DNA from: DATKWD01 sp963704815
Lineage (GTDB): Bacteria; Actinomycetota; Acidimicrobiia; Acidimicrobiales; Salinilacustritrichaceae
Reading direction: 5' to 3'
DNA: 64,000 nt
Assembly (NCBI GenBank): GCA_963704815.1
Contig: CAVPHU010000001.1
Location: 620,001 to 684,000 of the forward strand
Shown: positions 21,539 to 30,285 of the stretch, one piece after another
How positions within the stretch are numbered: the stretch's first letter is position 1
Layout of the letters: each line of letters begins with the position of its first letter
Notes under the pieces: model-generated
Told to the model about the DNA's origin: nothing
Database searches by the model: none
What the model saw: only the letters and a program-made list of their open reading frames with translations
Made by a program: the position numbers and the translations under genes

Positions 21539-21958
21539 CTATGCGAATTCCTTCTCGACGGCATCCATGACGGCGTCGTCGCCGCTGAGCTGCACCTGAC
21601 GCCAACGGGCTTCGTTCCAGATCTCGAGGTACGACCAGCCGCCGGTGAAGACGATCTGGTCCTCGAGGCCGGCATGGAGCCGCAGGGCCGCCGGAAGGAA
21701 GATCCGGTGCTGGCCGTCGAGCCGCACCGAGGCCGACGCGGCGAGCCAGGTGCGCACCTCGTCTCGGCTCAGCTCACCTCCGGCGGCCCGAGCCTTCAGA
21801 TCCTCGACACGGGCCACGAACTGCTCGGGAAGCCAGAGGCCGAGGTTCCGCTCGAAGCGCCCGAGGTAGCCGCCGTCGGCGAGGTGGGACCGGAACTCCG
21901 CCGGCACGACGACACGTCCTTTGTCGTCGATCGCGCGCTCGTGCGTGCCCGTGAACAC
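21539..21958 (-). CDS. mraZ: MraZ, transcriptional regulator of the dcw cluster
   Basis: 139 residues from GTG at 21958, preceded by an AGGGAGCAGGGA ribosome-binding stretch. Two tandem SpoVT-AbrB-like half-domains are present, each with the family core: DDKGRVVVPAEFR near 11-23 and DGQHRIFLPAALR near 80-92. MraZ forms a ring and binds repeated TGGG boxes in front of its own gene, usually repressing the cluster. Four such boxes lie upstream (22009-22074) and overlap the predicted promoter. Confidence 0.95.
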   Translation of the reverse strand: MFTGTHERAIDDKGRVVVPAEFRSHLADGGYLGRFERNLGLWLPEQFVARVEDLKARAAGGELSRDEVRTWLAASASVRLDGQHRIFLPAALRLHAGLEDQIVFTGGWSYLEIWNEARWRQVQLSGDDAVMDAVEKEFA

Positions 21959-22008
21959 GTCCCTGCTCCCTGCCGTCTCCGCCTTCGAGGCCTGCCCTCG
22001 AAGTGATT

Positions 22009-22074
22009 CCCACCGTACGTATCAATTCCCCCACTGTCAATATCGATTGTCCCAATTCTATGACTTTTCCCCCA
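22009..22074 (-). promoter_or_regulatory. Four TGGG MraZ boxes at 20-21 bp spacing
   Basis: On the minus strand TGGG occurs at 22071-22074, 22051-22054, 22030-22033 and 22009-22012, intervals of 20, 21 and 21 bp. Three of the four read GTGGG. MraZ in E. coli is known to bind TGGG repeats about 10 bp apart, so this is the same idea at double the interval. The two boxes nearest the gene fall in the spacer and the -10 of the predicted promoter. Confidence 0.65.
22012..22040 (-). promoter_or_regulatory. mraZ: Putative mraZ promoter
   Basis: Consensus -35 TTGACA (22035-22040), 17-nt spacer, and -10-like TACGGT (22012-22017) on the minus strand, about 54 nt before the GTG. It is the best sigma-70-type promoter in the window. 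Confidence 0.6.
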
Positions 22075-22133
22075 CCACGACGTCAGCGTCGACGCGCCGG
22101 TCCGAGCGGACCGTGCGACCTCGCTCGTCCCGA

Positions 22134-22817
22134 TCAGTCGGCGGGCAGGTGACGCAGGACCGCGGCTTCGAGCTGGGTGGCGCGGACACCCGTGCCCCGT
22201 GCTGCCTGGGAGAGCGCACGTGGACCGTCGGGCGGTTCGACCGCGAGCACCTCGGTGAGTGCCACCGGATCCCAGCGCACGAGGGCGGCCGTCTGGAAGC
22301 GGGCCCATGCTCGGGTCCGGCGCTGGCTGATGCCCACCACCTTCGCCCCACCGTCTCCCACGACCTCCCCCGGCCCCACGCCGGCGAAGCACACGACCTC
22401 GGACCACGCGGTGCGCACCAGTGGTCCCCGATGGACCGAGGCTTCGAGGTCATGCTCGGCGAGGGCCGCCTGCCACACCTCACCCACCCAGTGCATGGCC
22501 CGCCCGACGTCGTCGTCCCACAGTCGGTCGTCCCGCCCGATCACCAGATCGATCCAGCACACCTCGCCGGGCACCACGAGCACCGCTCCCCCGCCGCTGC
22601 GCCGGCGCGCGACCTCGATGCCTCGATGGGAGGCGACCGCCTCGTCGATGATCGCCCGGTCCTGGGTCGAGCCCAGCACGACGGCCGGCCGCGGTGGCCG
22701 ACTGATCCACACCGCCCGGGTCGTGGGCGCGTCGACGTCGAGCGCATGGAAGTCGCCTGCGCCCAACTCGTGACGCCGGACCCTCCAGCCCGGAGCCGGC
22801 TCAGGCGGGGATGGCAC
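22134..22817 (-). CDS. Lipoate-protein ligase / BPL_LplA_LipB-fold protein
   Basis: 227 residues, start GTG. Contains the ligase-fold signature RRRSGGGAV (about 71-79) and the lysine motif GGAKVVGISQRRTR, which in lipoate-protein ligases carries the lysine that contacts lipoyl-AMP. The C-terminal accessory domain of E. coli LplA is absent, as in single-domain LipM/LplJ-type proteins. It may attach lipoate or octanoate to E2/GcvH domains, but substrate cannot be told from the sequence. The start overlaps the HNH gene stop by 17 nt, so the two are cotranscribed. Confidence 0.75.
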   Translation of the reverse strand: MPSPPEPAPGWRVRRHELGAGDFHALDVDAPTTRAVWISRPPRPAVVLGSTQDRAIIDEAVASHRGIEVARRRSGGGAVLVVPGEVCWIDLVIGRDDRLWDDDVGRAMHWVGEVWQAALAEHDLEASVHRGPLVRTAWSEVVCFAGVGPGEVVGDGGAKVVGISQRRTRAWARFQTAALVRWDPVALTEVLAVEPPDGPRALSQAARGTGVRATQLEAAVLRHLPAD

Positions 22818-23307
22818 TGGCGCGGAAGTACTCGTCCCATTCGGGCGGAACCGACGGGAGCCCGAGGGTCAGCCAGTTCATGCCTCGTGGCTCGGCGGGC
22901 TGCCGACGGAGGCGCATCGACGTCTCGGACAACAACCGATCGCGCTTGGACAGGTTGCACGGCTTGCAGGCGGCCACCACGTTCTCCCAGGTGTGGCCGC
23001 CGCCTCGGCTCCGTGGATGCACGTGATCGATGCTCTCGGCCGGACCGTTGCAGTACTGGCACCGGTGGCCGTCTCGGGCGAACACCGCCCGACGGTTGAG
23101 CGGGGCGAGCCGCCGGTACGGCACCTTGACGTAGTTGCGCAGCCGGATCACCGACGGCACGTCCATGCAGAACCGCTCGGCCCGCAGGATCTCACCGGAT
23201 GCGGCGACGGTCACGGCCTTCTCGCACAGCACCAGGACCGCGGCCCGCCGGCGGGCGACGACGCCCAAGGGTTCGTAGGTGGCGTTGAGCACCAGCGCCC
23301 GACTCAT
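22801..23307 (-). CDS. HNH endonuclease-family protein (actinobacterial type)
   Basis: 168 residues. The N-terminal half (LVLNATYEPLGVV) is the conserved start of a widespread actinobacterial HNH family. The HNH domain has two zinc pairs, CQYC and CKPC, the IDHVHPRSRGG catalytic histidine segment and a WENVV asparagine. The family is common in chromosomes and its natural target is unknown; it need not be a mobile-element nuclease. A TACGCT hexamer 8 nt before the ATG suggests a leaderless mRNA that continues into the ligase-fold gene. Confidence 0.88.
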   Translation of the reverse strand: MSRALVLNATYEPLGVVARRRAAVLVLCEKAVTVAASGEILRAERFCMDVPSVIRLRNYVKVPYRRLAPLNRRAVFARDGHRCQYCNGPAESIDHVHPRSRGGGHTWENVVAACKPCNLSKRDRLLSETSMRLRRQPAEPRGMNWLTLGLPSVPPEWDEYFRASAIPA

Positions 23308-23315
23308 GGGCGGCG

Positions 23316-23321
23316 AGCGTA
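23316..23321 (-). promoter_or_regulatory. Putative -10 element of the HNH gene (leaderless)
   Basis: TACGCT 8 nt upstream of the ATG, with no ribosome-binding site in between. Confidence 0.5.
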
Positions 23322-23382
23322 TACGGGCCGAAAAGGGCGACGTCGGGCGTTTCGCGCGCCGCGAACGTTCCCGGACCGGGTC

Positions 23383-23625
23383 CTAGGTCACCGTGCGATG
23401 CCAGGTGCGGCACCACTCGAGCCAGGTGACCAGGTCGTCGGCCTCGAACGACCGGGAGGGATCGCCGTATGCGGTCACCATCCGGAACCGCATGAGGGCC
23501 GGGTCGGGCAGGGGGAGGAAGGGCCGGTGCGCCCACCACCGGAGCGGCATGAAGGCCCGCAGCTCACGAAGTGCCGTGAGCCACAACCCAGGGCGGGCCG
23601 CGACGACGAGCGCCGCCCGGAGCAC
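23383..23625 (-). CDS. Small conserved actinobacterial protein of unknown function
   Basis: 80 residues, start GTG. Contains RWWAHRPFLPLPDP and RMVTAYGDPSRSFEADDLVTWLEWCR, a pattern recalled from short actinobacterial hypothetical proteins; the function is unknown. It overlaps no gene and lies 11 nt downstream of the acyl-CoA dehydrogenase, so it is probably the second gene of that transcript. Confidence 0.6.
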   Translation of the reverse strand: MLRAALVVAARPGLWLTALRELRAFMPLRWWAHRPFLPLPDPALMRFRMVTAYGDPSRSFEADDLVTWLEWCRTWHRTVT

Positions 23626-23636
23626 GATCCGGAGGC

Positions 23637-24854
23637 TCAGACCCGCGGCTCCTTGGGAAGGCCGAGCACCATCTCGCCCAGGATGTTCTTCTGGATCTGG
23701 CTCGTGCCGGCGTAGATGGTCCCGGCCCGGGCGTTGTAGAACGCGCCGACCCAGCTGGCGCTGTCGTTGGGTGCACCCGGGTCGTCGGTCTGGAACGAGC
23801 TCGCCGGCGCACGGCCACTCGGAACCATGGCCTCGGGACCGAGCACGTCGAGGGCCAGTTCGGTCACCCGGCGGTGGTACTCGCTCCAGAACACCTTGAA
23901 CATCCCGGACTCGGGACCTGGCTGCTCGCCGTTGAGGTAGCGCGACAGTGTCCGCATGCCCGTGTACCGCATGATCTCGACGTCCGAGTAGGCCCTGGCG
24001 AGCCGCTGACGGATCGTGTCGGATGCCGCGGCTCCGTTCTGGGCCGCGAGCTCGGCGAGGCGGTCGAACTCGGTGCGGAACATGAGCGGGAAGGTGGCCG
24101 CCGCCTCACCCCGCTCGTAGCCGAGCAGGGTCATGGCGACGCCCCATCCGCCGTTGACCTCGCCGACGACGTTGTCCTTGGCGGTGCGGGCGTCGGTGAA
24201 GAAGACCTCGTTGAACTCCGAGTCGCCCGAGATCATCTCGATCGGGCGCACTTCGACGCCGGGCTGCTCCATCGGACACAGCAGGAACGTGATGCCCTTG
24301 TGCTTGCTGGCGTCGGGATCGGTGCGGGTGAGGACGAAGATCCAGTTGGCCAGGTGCCCGGCCGAGGTCCAGATCTTCTGCCCGTTGATGACCCACTCGT
24401 CTCCGTCGAGCTCGGCCTTGCAGCCCAGGTTGGCCAGGTCGGAGCCGGCGTTGGGCTCGCTGTAGCCCTGGCACCACACGTCCTCGCCGCTCAGGATGCG
24501 GGGGATGAAGTGAGCCTTCTGCTCGTCGGTCCCCCACTGCAGGATCGTGTTGCCGACCATCTGGATGCCGAACACGTCGTTGGGGCCGCCCGCGGGCACG
24601 CCGGCCTTGGCGAACTCCTCGGCCAGCACCACCTGCTCGAGCTCGGTGAGGCCGCCGCCGCCGTACTCGGCGGGCCACGACGCAGCCAGCAGCCCGTTCT
24701 CATGGAGGATCGTGCGCCACCGGTCGGTCCACTCGTGGACCTCGTCGCGCGGCAGGGCGCCGATGCCCTCCCAGGAGACCGGGAGGTGCTCGGCGAGGAA
24801 TGCCTGCACCTTCTCGCGGTACTGCTCGGCCTCGGAGGTGTACGCAGGATTCAT
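23637..24854 (-). CDS. Acyl-CoA dehydrogenase
   Basis: 405 residues. FAD enzyme that oxidises acyl-CoA to the 2-enoyl-CoA. Family signatures: WCQGYSEPNAGSDLANL in the middle domain and TSQIQKNILGEMVLGLP at the C-terminus (FAD-binding). The natural acyl chain cannot be told; sequence type is closer to the long-chain/cholesterol-side-chain-like FadE proteins of Actinobacteria than to short-chain enzymes. The ATG at 24854 is chosen over an upstream in-frame start at 24887 because TACACT lies 7 nt before it, fitting a leaderless transcript. Confidence 0.9.
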   Translation of the reverse strand: MNPAYTSEAEQYREKVQAFLAEHLPVSWEGIGALPRDEVHEWTDRWRTILHENGLLAASWPAEYGGGGLTELEQVVLAEEFAKAGVPAGGPNDVFGIQMVGNTILQWGTDEQKAHFIPRILSGEDVWCQGYSEPNAGSDLANLGCKAELDGDEWVINGQKIWTSAGHLANWIFVLTRTDPDASKHKGITFLLCPMEQPGVEVRPIEMISGDSEFNEVFFTDARTAKDNVVGEVNGGWGVAMTLLGYERGEAAATFPLMFRTEFDRLAELAAQNGAAASDTIRQRLARAYSDVEIMRYTGMRTLSRYLNGEQPGPESGMFKVFWSEYHRRVTELALDVLGPEAMVPSGRAPASSFQTDDPGAPNDSASWVGAFYNARAGTIYAGTSQIQKNILGEMVLGLPKEPRV

Positions 24855-24861
24855 GTCTCCG

Positions 24862-24867
24862 AGTGTA
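24862..24867 (-). promoter_or_regulatory. Putative -10 element of the acyl-CoA dehydrogenase gene (leaderless)
   Basis: TACACT 7 nt upstream of the ATG. The short spacer contains GGAG, too close to the start for normal ribosome binding. Confidence 0.45.
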
Positions 24868-24899
24868 GGACCCGCCCGGTCGACCAAACGCCGGTCACC

Positions 24900-25808
24900 T
24901 CAGCGAAACGCCGGCGCGACCTCGCTCATGAACAGGTCGCAGGTCTCGATCGACCGCTGCAGGTTGCCGAGGGTGAACCCGGGCACGATGAACTCGTCGC
25001 AGCCGGCATCTCGGTAGGCGGCGATCTGCTCGGTGACCTCGCCGGGCGTGCCGACGAGCGATGCCCGCCCGAGGTCGACCCGCTTGTCAGCCAGCCATGT
25101 CTCGTCGGCCGACAGGAAGAGCAGCGCCTGGGTCGACACCGTGATCTCGGCAGGGTCACGGCTCAGGTCGTCGCAGTGCCGGCGCAGCACGCCGACCTTG
25201 TGCTCGAGCACCTCGGGTGTGGTCCATGCGTTCCACCCGTCGGCGAACTTCGCCGCGGTCTTCATCGTGCGCTTCTCGCCACCGCCGCCGATGAGCAGCG
25301 GCAGCCGGTCCTGCACCGGGCGCGGCTGGTTGGGCGCGTCGGCGATGGCGTAGTGCTCGCCGTCGAAGGTGGTTCGTTGCTCGTCGAGCAGGCCACGCAG
25401 CACCGCGGACGCCTCCTCGAAGCGATCGAGGCGCTCCTTCACGCTGCCGAGGGCCAACCCGTAGGCCGCATGCTCGTTCTGCTGCCAGCCCGCGCCGACA
25501 CCGAGCGTGAGGCGGCCACCGCTGATCTGGTCGACCGCCGCGGCGATGTTGGCGAGCACGGCCGGATGCCGGTAGGTGATGCTGGTGACGAGCGGCGCCA
25601 GCCGGATGCGGGGCACGAGTGCGGCCAGGCCGGTGAGCACCGACCAGCACTCGATGGTGTCGCCGTCCATCGGCGTCGCGTCGGCAGCGTTCGGCATGAA
25701 GTGGTCGGCGAAGTAGACGCCGTCCCACCCCGTCGACTCGCAGTGCCGGGTGAGGGCGAGGATGTCGTCCCACGAGTCGGCGGGCGAGGGCCAGATGCTG
25801 AATCGCAT
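24900..25808 (-). CDS. LLM-class (F420-dependent-type) oxidoreductase
   Basis: 302 residues, luciferase-like monooxygenase fold. Markers: N-terminal FSIWPSPADSWDD, GVYFADHFMP, LAPLVTSITYRHPAVLANIAA, GGRLTLGVGAGWQQNEH and PLLIGGGGEKRTM. Actinobacterial members of this branch usually use F420 rather than flavin, but cofactor and substrate are inference only. The ATG at 25808 is supported by TACCGT 6 nt upstream and by the MRFSIWP family start. It is divergent from the cyclase gene. Confidence 0.85.
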   Translation of the reverse strand: MRFSIWPSPADSWDDILALTRHCESTGWDGVYFADHFMPNAADATPMDGDTIECWSVLTGLAALVPRIRLAPLVTSITYRHPAVLANIAAAVDQISGGRLTLGVGAGWQQNEHAAYGLALGSVKERLDRFEEASAVLRGLLDEQRTTFDGEHYAIADAPNQPRPVQDRLPLLIGGGGEKRTMKTAAKFADGWNAWTTPEVLEHKVGVLRRHCDDLSRDPAEITVSTQALLFLSADETWLADKRVDLGRASLVGTPGEVTEQIAAYRDAGCDEFIVPGFTLGNLQRSIETCDLFMSEVAPAFR

Positions 25809-25814
25809 CCGACG

Positions 25815-25820
25815 ACGGTA
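25815..25820 (-). promoter_or_regulatory. Putative -10 element of the first LLM gene (leaderless)
   Basis: TACCGT 6 nt upstream of the ATG; no ribosome-binding site. Confidence 0.45.
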
Positions 25821-25885
25821 TCGACCAGCACCCGATGCCGGCCGAGTGGCCGCCAGATCAGCCAACACCATCCGACGGGCTGACG

Positions 25886-25891
25886 TAGGGT
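25886..25891 (+). promoter_or_regulatory. Putative -10 element of the cyclase-ATPase gene
   Basis: TAGGGT about 47 nt upstream of the ATG at 25939, followed by a leader that ends in a GGGGGGA ribosome-binding stretch. No convincing -35 was found. Confidence 0.35.
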
Positions 25892-25938
25892 TTCATGGGT
25901 CGGGCCCGACACGCAGGCCGATTCCGCGGGGGGACCAC

Positions 25939-28900
25939 ATGAGCACATCGGGATTGGTGACGATCCTGTTCACCGATCTCGTCGGGTCGACCGACCTGAC
26001 CACGCAGATCGGCGACGTGGCGGCCGACGACCTGCGCCGTGATCACTTCACCGATCTCCGGGGCGCCATCGAGGAAACCGGCGGACGCGAGGTCAAGACC
26101 ATCGGCGACGCCGTCATGGTCTCCTACACCAGCGCCGCCGACGCGCTCGAGCGGAGCGGTTGCGATGCAGCGCTCGATCGACAGCCGAAACCGGCGGAGC
26201 GCAGGACCTGCGCTCGGCATGCGCGTCGGGGTGAGTGCCGGCGACGCGACCTTCGAGGACGACGACTGGTTCGGCACGCCGGTGATCGAGGCGTCGCGGC
26301 TGTGCGCAGCGGCCGATGGCGGGCAGATCCTCGTGAGCGACCTCGTTCGAGCACTGGCCGGGTCGCGCAGCCAGCTCGAACTGACGCCGTTGGGCGAGCG
26401 TGAGCTGAAGGGGCTTCCCGACCCGATCGCAGTCTGCGAGGTGGCCTGGACGCCCGGACCCGACCAGGCGGCAGACGACGGGACTCGCATCCCGCTGCCC
26501 GGGTTCGTCGAGACCGCACCCGCATTCCCCTTCGCCGGCCGCGCCGGTGAACGGGAAGCCCTGGTCACGGCGTGGAAGGAAGCCGCCGAGGGGTCACGCC
26601 GAGTGGTGCTGGTGTCGGGAGAGCCCGGCGTCGGCAAGACCCGGCTCGTGACCGAGACCGTGAAGCTGGCGCACGAGCAGGGGGCGCTGCTGCTCTGGGG
26701 CCGGTGCGCCGAGGAACTCGACGTTCCCTATCAGCCCTTCGCCGAGGCGCTCCGCCACTACGTCCACTCGGTGCCGGCCGACCGCCTGCGCGATGAACTG
26801 GGAGCGCTCGGCGGGGAGATGTCCCGCCTGATCCCCGATCTGGCGCACCTGGTGCCAGGGCTGCCCGACGCGGTGAAGACCGAGGCCGAGACCGAACGCC
26901 ACCGTCTCTTCGAGGCCGTGAGTGACCTGATCGAGGCCGTCAGTGAATCCACGCCGGTGGTCCTCGTCCTTGACGATGTCCACTGGGCCGACAAGCCGTC
27001 GCTGTTGCTGCTGCGCCACCTGCTTCGCCGACCGGCGAGCACGCCGCTGTTGATCCTGGCCACCTATCGCGACACCGATCTCGACCGCTCGCACCCGTTG
27101 TCCGACGTCCTCGCCGACCTCCGCCGCGAGCCCGGAGTCGAACGACTCGACCTCCAAGGCCTCGACGCCGACGAGGTCACCGACTTCATGGAACACGCAG
27201 CGGGCCATGGGCTCGAGGATTCCGGACTCGAACTCGCCGCGGCCGTGCACCAGGAAACGCAGGGCAACCCGTTCTTCATCGGCGAGATGCTGCTCCACCT
27301 CGCCGAGTCGGGCCAGATCGTCCAGCGGGAGGGCCGCTGGGAGAGTGACCTCAGCCTCGCCGAGGTCGGCATCCCCGAGGGCATCCGCGAGGTGGTCGGT
27401 CGACGCCTCTCACGGCTGTCCGATGCAGCCAACACGGCCTTGTCGATCGGCGCGGTCATCGGTCCCGAGTTCGACGTCGCCATCGTCGCCTCGCTCAGCG
27501 GGCTGCCGAACGACGACGTGTTCGATGCGCTCGACGAGGCCGCCGACGCGTCGATCGTCCGAGAGGTCGCCGGACGGTTCGGCCGGTATGCGTTCGCCCA
27601 TGCGCTGGTGAGGTCGACGCTGAACGAGGAGCTGACCACCAACCGACGCGTGCGGATGCACTGGCAGGTGGGCGAGGCCATCGAGGCCGCCCATCCCCAC
27701 GACCTCGACGACCACGTCGACGCGCTCGCCCACCACTTCAGCGAGGGTGCGCTGGCCGGCGACCCCGCCAAGGCCATCGACTTCTGCCGCCGAGCGGCCG
27801 CGAACGCCACCGAAGACCTCGCCTTCGAGGCGGCCGCGCGCCACCTCGAGCGGGCGCTCGGCGACCTCGAACTCCTCGGTGCTGCTGATCCGGTCCTGCG
27901 CTTCGAGCTGCAACTCGAGCTGGCCCGAGCACACCGAGCCGCCAATGACCCCCGATTCCGAGACCTCGCATACGCCGCGGCCGAGACCGCCCGAGAGATG
28001 GGCGACGCCGCACGACGGGCCGACGCCGCGACGGTCTTCACCAGCCCCTACACGGAGTCGGCGGGCACACTGGACGATGAGCTGATCGCCCTTCTCGAGT
28101 CGGCGCTCGACGGCATCGGCGAAGGCAATTCGCCGATGCGCGCTCGGCTGATGTCGACGCTTGCGGTCGAGCTGCAGTGGGGAGGCGAACACGACCGACG
28201 ACGCAGACTCGCGGCGAGTGCGCTCGAGATGGCCAGGGCCACCGGCGACGCCGAGGCGATGATGACGACGCTGCTCGGCGGTTGGGCACTGATCGATGGC
28301 TCCAACCCCTTCCTCGGGCTGATGGACCAGTTCTCCGAGGAGGCTTCCTCGCACGAGTGGGAGGACCCGGTTGCGGACTTCCACGTCTGCAACAACCGGC
28401 TCTGCGTCAGCGCCGCGCTGGGCGACCGCGCCGACATGTACCAGTACCTGGGCACCCTGGAGTCCCTTGCCGAGGGACTGCGGCAGCCACGGTTCGCGTG
28501 GATGGCCCGGAATCGCGCCGCGATGATCAGCGTGTTCGTCGGTGACCTCGACACCGCCGAGGAGCAGACGATCGAGGCGATGACCTACGGCATGGAGCAC
28601 GGCGTGCAAGAAGGCCAGGTCATGAGCTTCGTCGGTGGCCTCCTCTACATGATCAGGCGAGCCCAGGGCCGCGTCGCGGAGTTGGTGACGTCGATCGGGG
28701 ATCTCGTCGCCAACTCGCCCGGGGCACCGGTCTGGCGGGTGGCGCTTGCGGGTGCCTTGTCCGAGAGCGGCCGGCCCGGCGAGGCGGTCGAGCACGTCGA
28801 GTTCCTGACCGAGAACGACTGCGTCGCCGTGGTGCCGGACGTCGAGTACCCGGTGACCCTCTGCGGACTCGGTCGGCTCACCCGAACCGTTCCGCTCGAC

Positions 28901-29266
28901 GAACCGACCATGCGCTCCATCTACGGCCGCCTCCTCCCGTTTGCCGGGACGTTCAACTGGAGCGGCGTGAGCATCACCGATGCCAACGACCACGGCCTCG
29001 GCGTCCTGGCTGCTCGGCTCAGCGAGTTCGAGGCGTCCGATGCGCACTTCCGGGCCGCCATGGCACTGAGCGAACGTGCGGGCGCCAAGCCGTATCTGGC
29101 CGCCGAACGTCTCGACTGGGCCCAGTTGCTCGCAGAGCGGGGCGAGCGCGACCGGGCTCGCGAGCAGGCCGAAGCGGCTCGGGCACTCGGCGAGGAACTC
29201 GGCTCGTCGGGCGAGTTCGGTCTCCCCGCCCGCGCCCAGGCCATCCTCGACGATCTCGCAGGCTGA
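25939..29266 (+). CDS. Class III nucleotide cyclase - AAA ATPase - TPR regulator (one apparent frameshift)
   Basis: Corrected length 1108 residues. Domain 1 (about 1-165) is a class III cyclase with metal aspartates at D13 (FTDLVGST) and D57 (KTIGDAVM) and the EASRLC segment. Domain 2 (about 200-520) is an AAA/STAND-like ATPase with P-loop GEPGVGKTR and VLVLDDVHWAD. The rest is helical TPR-like repeats, as in MalT/LuxR-type signal proteins, but no terminal HTH is seen. The reading frame changes at 26152-26155 (one extra base). It is likely a cytoplasmic, ligand-gated cAMP producer or a cyclase-like scaffold; activity is unproven. Confidence 0.85.
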
Positions 29267-29301
29267 CCGCCGGACCGCCGCGGACAACTGCACGGGGGCA
29301 C

Positions 29302-29323
29302 CGCTCGCCTCCAGACGGCAGCG
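29302..29323 (+). terminator. Hairpin between convergent cyclase and LLM genes
   Basis: CGCT-(C)-GCC pairs with GGC-AGCG around a 7-nt loop, with one bulge. GGCACC at 29297 and GGTGCC at 29344 could extend pairing. No U-tract; possible bidirectional terminator. Confidence 0.3.
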
Positions 29324-29350
29324 AACGGTCGGAACTGTTTCTGGGTGCCA

Positions 29351-30229
29351 TCAGAGGACAGCGCTCACCACCGACTCGAAGTGGTCGAGGTCGCCGGCGA
29401 ACCAATCCGAGTCCCTGGGCCAGTGGACGATCAGGTCGGTGACACCGACCGCCTCGTACGAGCCGAGCGTGTGGCGGAACTCCTCGACCGAACCGAGACC
29501 GGAGTCAAGGGTGAGGCCGGTGAGAGCGAAGCGTTCGATCGAGCCCGGGTCGCGGCTCTCCGCATCGCACGCCGAGTCGAGCTGCTCGATCTGCGCCCGG
29601 ACCGCTGCCGCACCCTCGTTCGCACCCAGACCGACCTCGCCCACCGCCAACGGGCCGGTGGTCACCCAACCCTGACCCAGGCGAGCCGCAAGGCGCATCC
29701 CTCGAGGTCCTGCCGCGGCCACCACGAACGGGATGCGCGGCGCTTGCAGGCACCCGGGCCGCATCGGTGCGTCGACCGCCGAGAAGTGTCGGCCGCGCCA
29801 CCTGGTCTCGTCGTGGGTCAGCAACTCGTCGAGGAGATCGACGAACTCTTCGAAGCGTCGCGCCCGGTCCCCGAGCGACATCTCGCGTTGACCCAGCACG
29901 GTCGCATCGCCGACCTGCGTTCCCCCACCGACCCCGAGCGAGAACCGACCGGCCGACACATCGTCGAGCGCCAGGAGGTCACGGGCCAGCGGAACCGGGT
30001 GCCGAAAGTTCGGCGACGCGACCATCGTGCCGAGTCGGATGGTCGCCGTCTCGACCGCTGCCGCCGTCAGGGTCGGGATCGCACCGAACCACGGACCCTG
30101 GCTGAGCGAGCGCCATCCGATGTGGTCGTAGGTCCATGCATGAGCGAAGCCGAGTTCCTCGGCCCGCCGCCATCGCCACCCGCCGTCGGCCCAGCGCTCG
30201 TCGGGAAGGATCACCACTCCGACGCGCAC
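29351..30229 (-). CDS. LLM-class oxidoreductase, second copy
   Basis: 292 residues from GTG at 30229. Luciferase-like fold with AEELGFAHAWTYDHIGW, LGTMVASPNFRHPVPLARDLLALDDVSAGR and LGVGGGTQVGD. The family name is clear; substrate and cofactor (F420 or FMN) are not. TACGGT lies 6 nt before the GTG, supporting this start. It is only distantly similar to the LLM gene at 24.9 kb, so it is not a recent duplicate. Confidence 0.85.
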   Translation of the reverse strand: MRVGVVILPDERWADGGWRWRRAEELGFAHAWTYDHIGWRSLSQGPWFGAIPTLTAAAVETATIRLGTMVASPNFRHPVPLARDLLALDDVSAGRFSLGVGGGTQVGDATVLGQREMSLGDRARRFEEFVDLLDELLTHDETRWRGRHFSAVDAPMRPGCLQAPRIPFVVAAAGPRGMRLAARLGQGWVTTGPLAVGEVGLGANEGAAAVRAQIEQLDSACDAESRDPGSIERFALTGLTLDSGLGSVEEFRHTLGSYEAVGVTDLIVHWPRDSDWFAGDLDHFESVVSAVL

Positions 30230-30235
30230 GAGGCA

Positions 30236-30241
30236 ACCGTA
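30236..30241 (-). promoter_or_regulatory. Putative -10 element of the second LLM gene (leaderless)
   Basis: TACGGT 6 nt upstream of the GTG start; no ribosome-binding site. Confidence 0.45.
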
Positions 30242-30285
30242 GCGAAGCCGGCCCCGCCCTCTGTCGAGCGTCCTCTCCGCCGACC

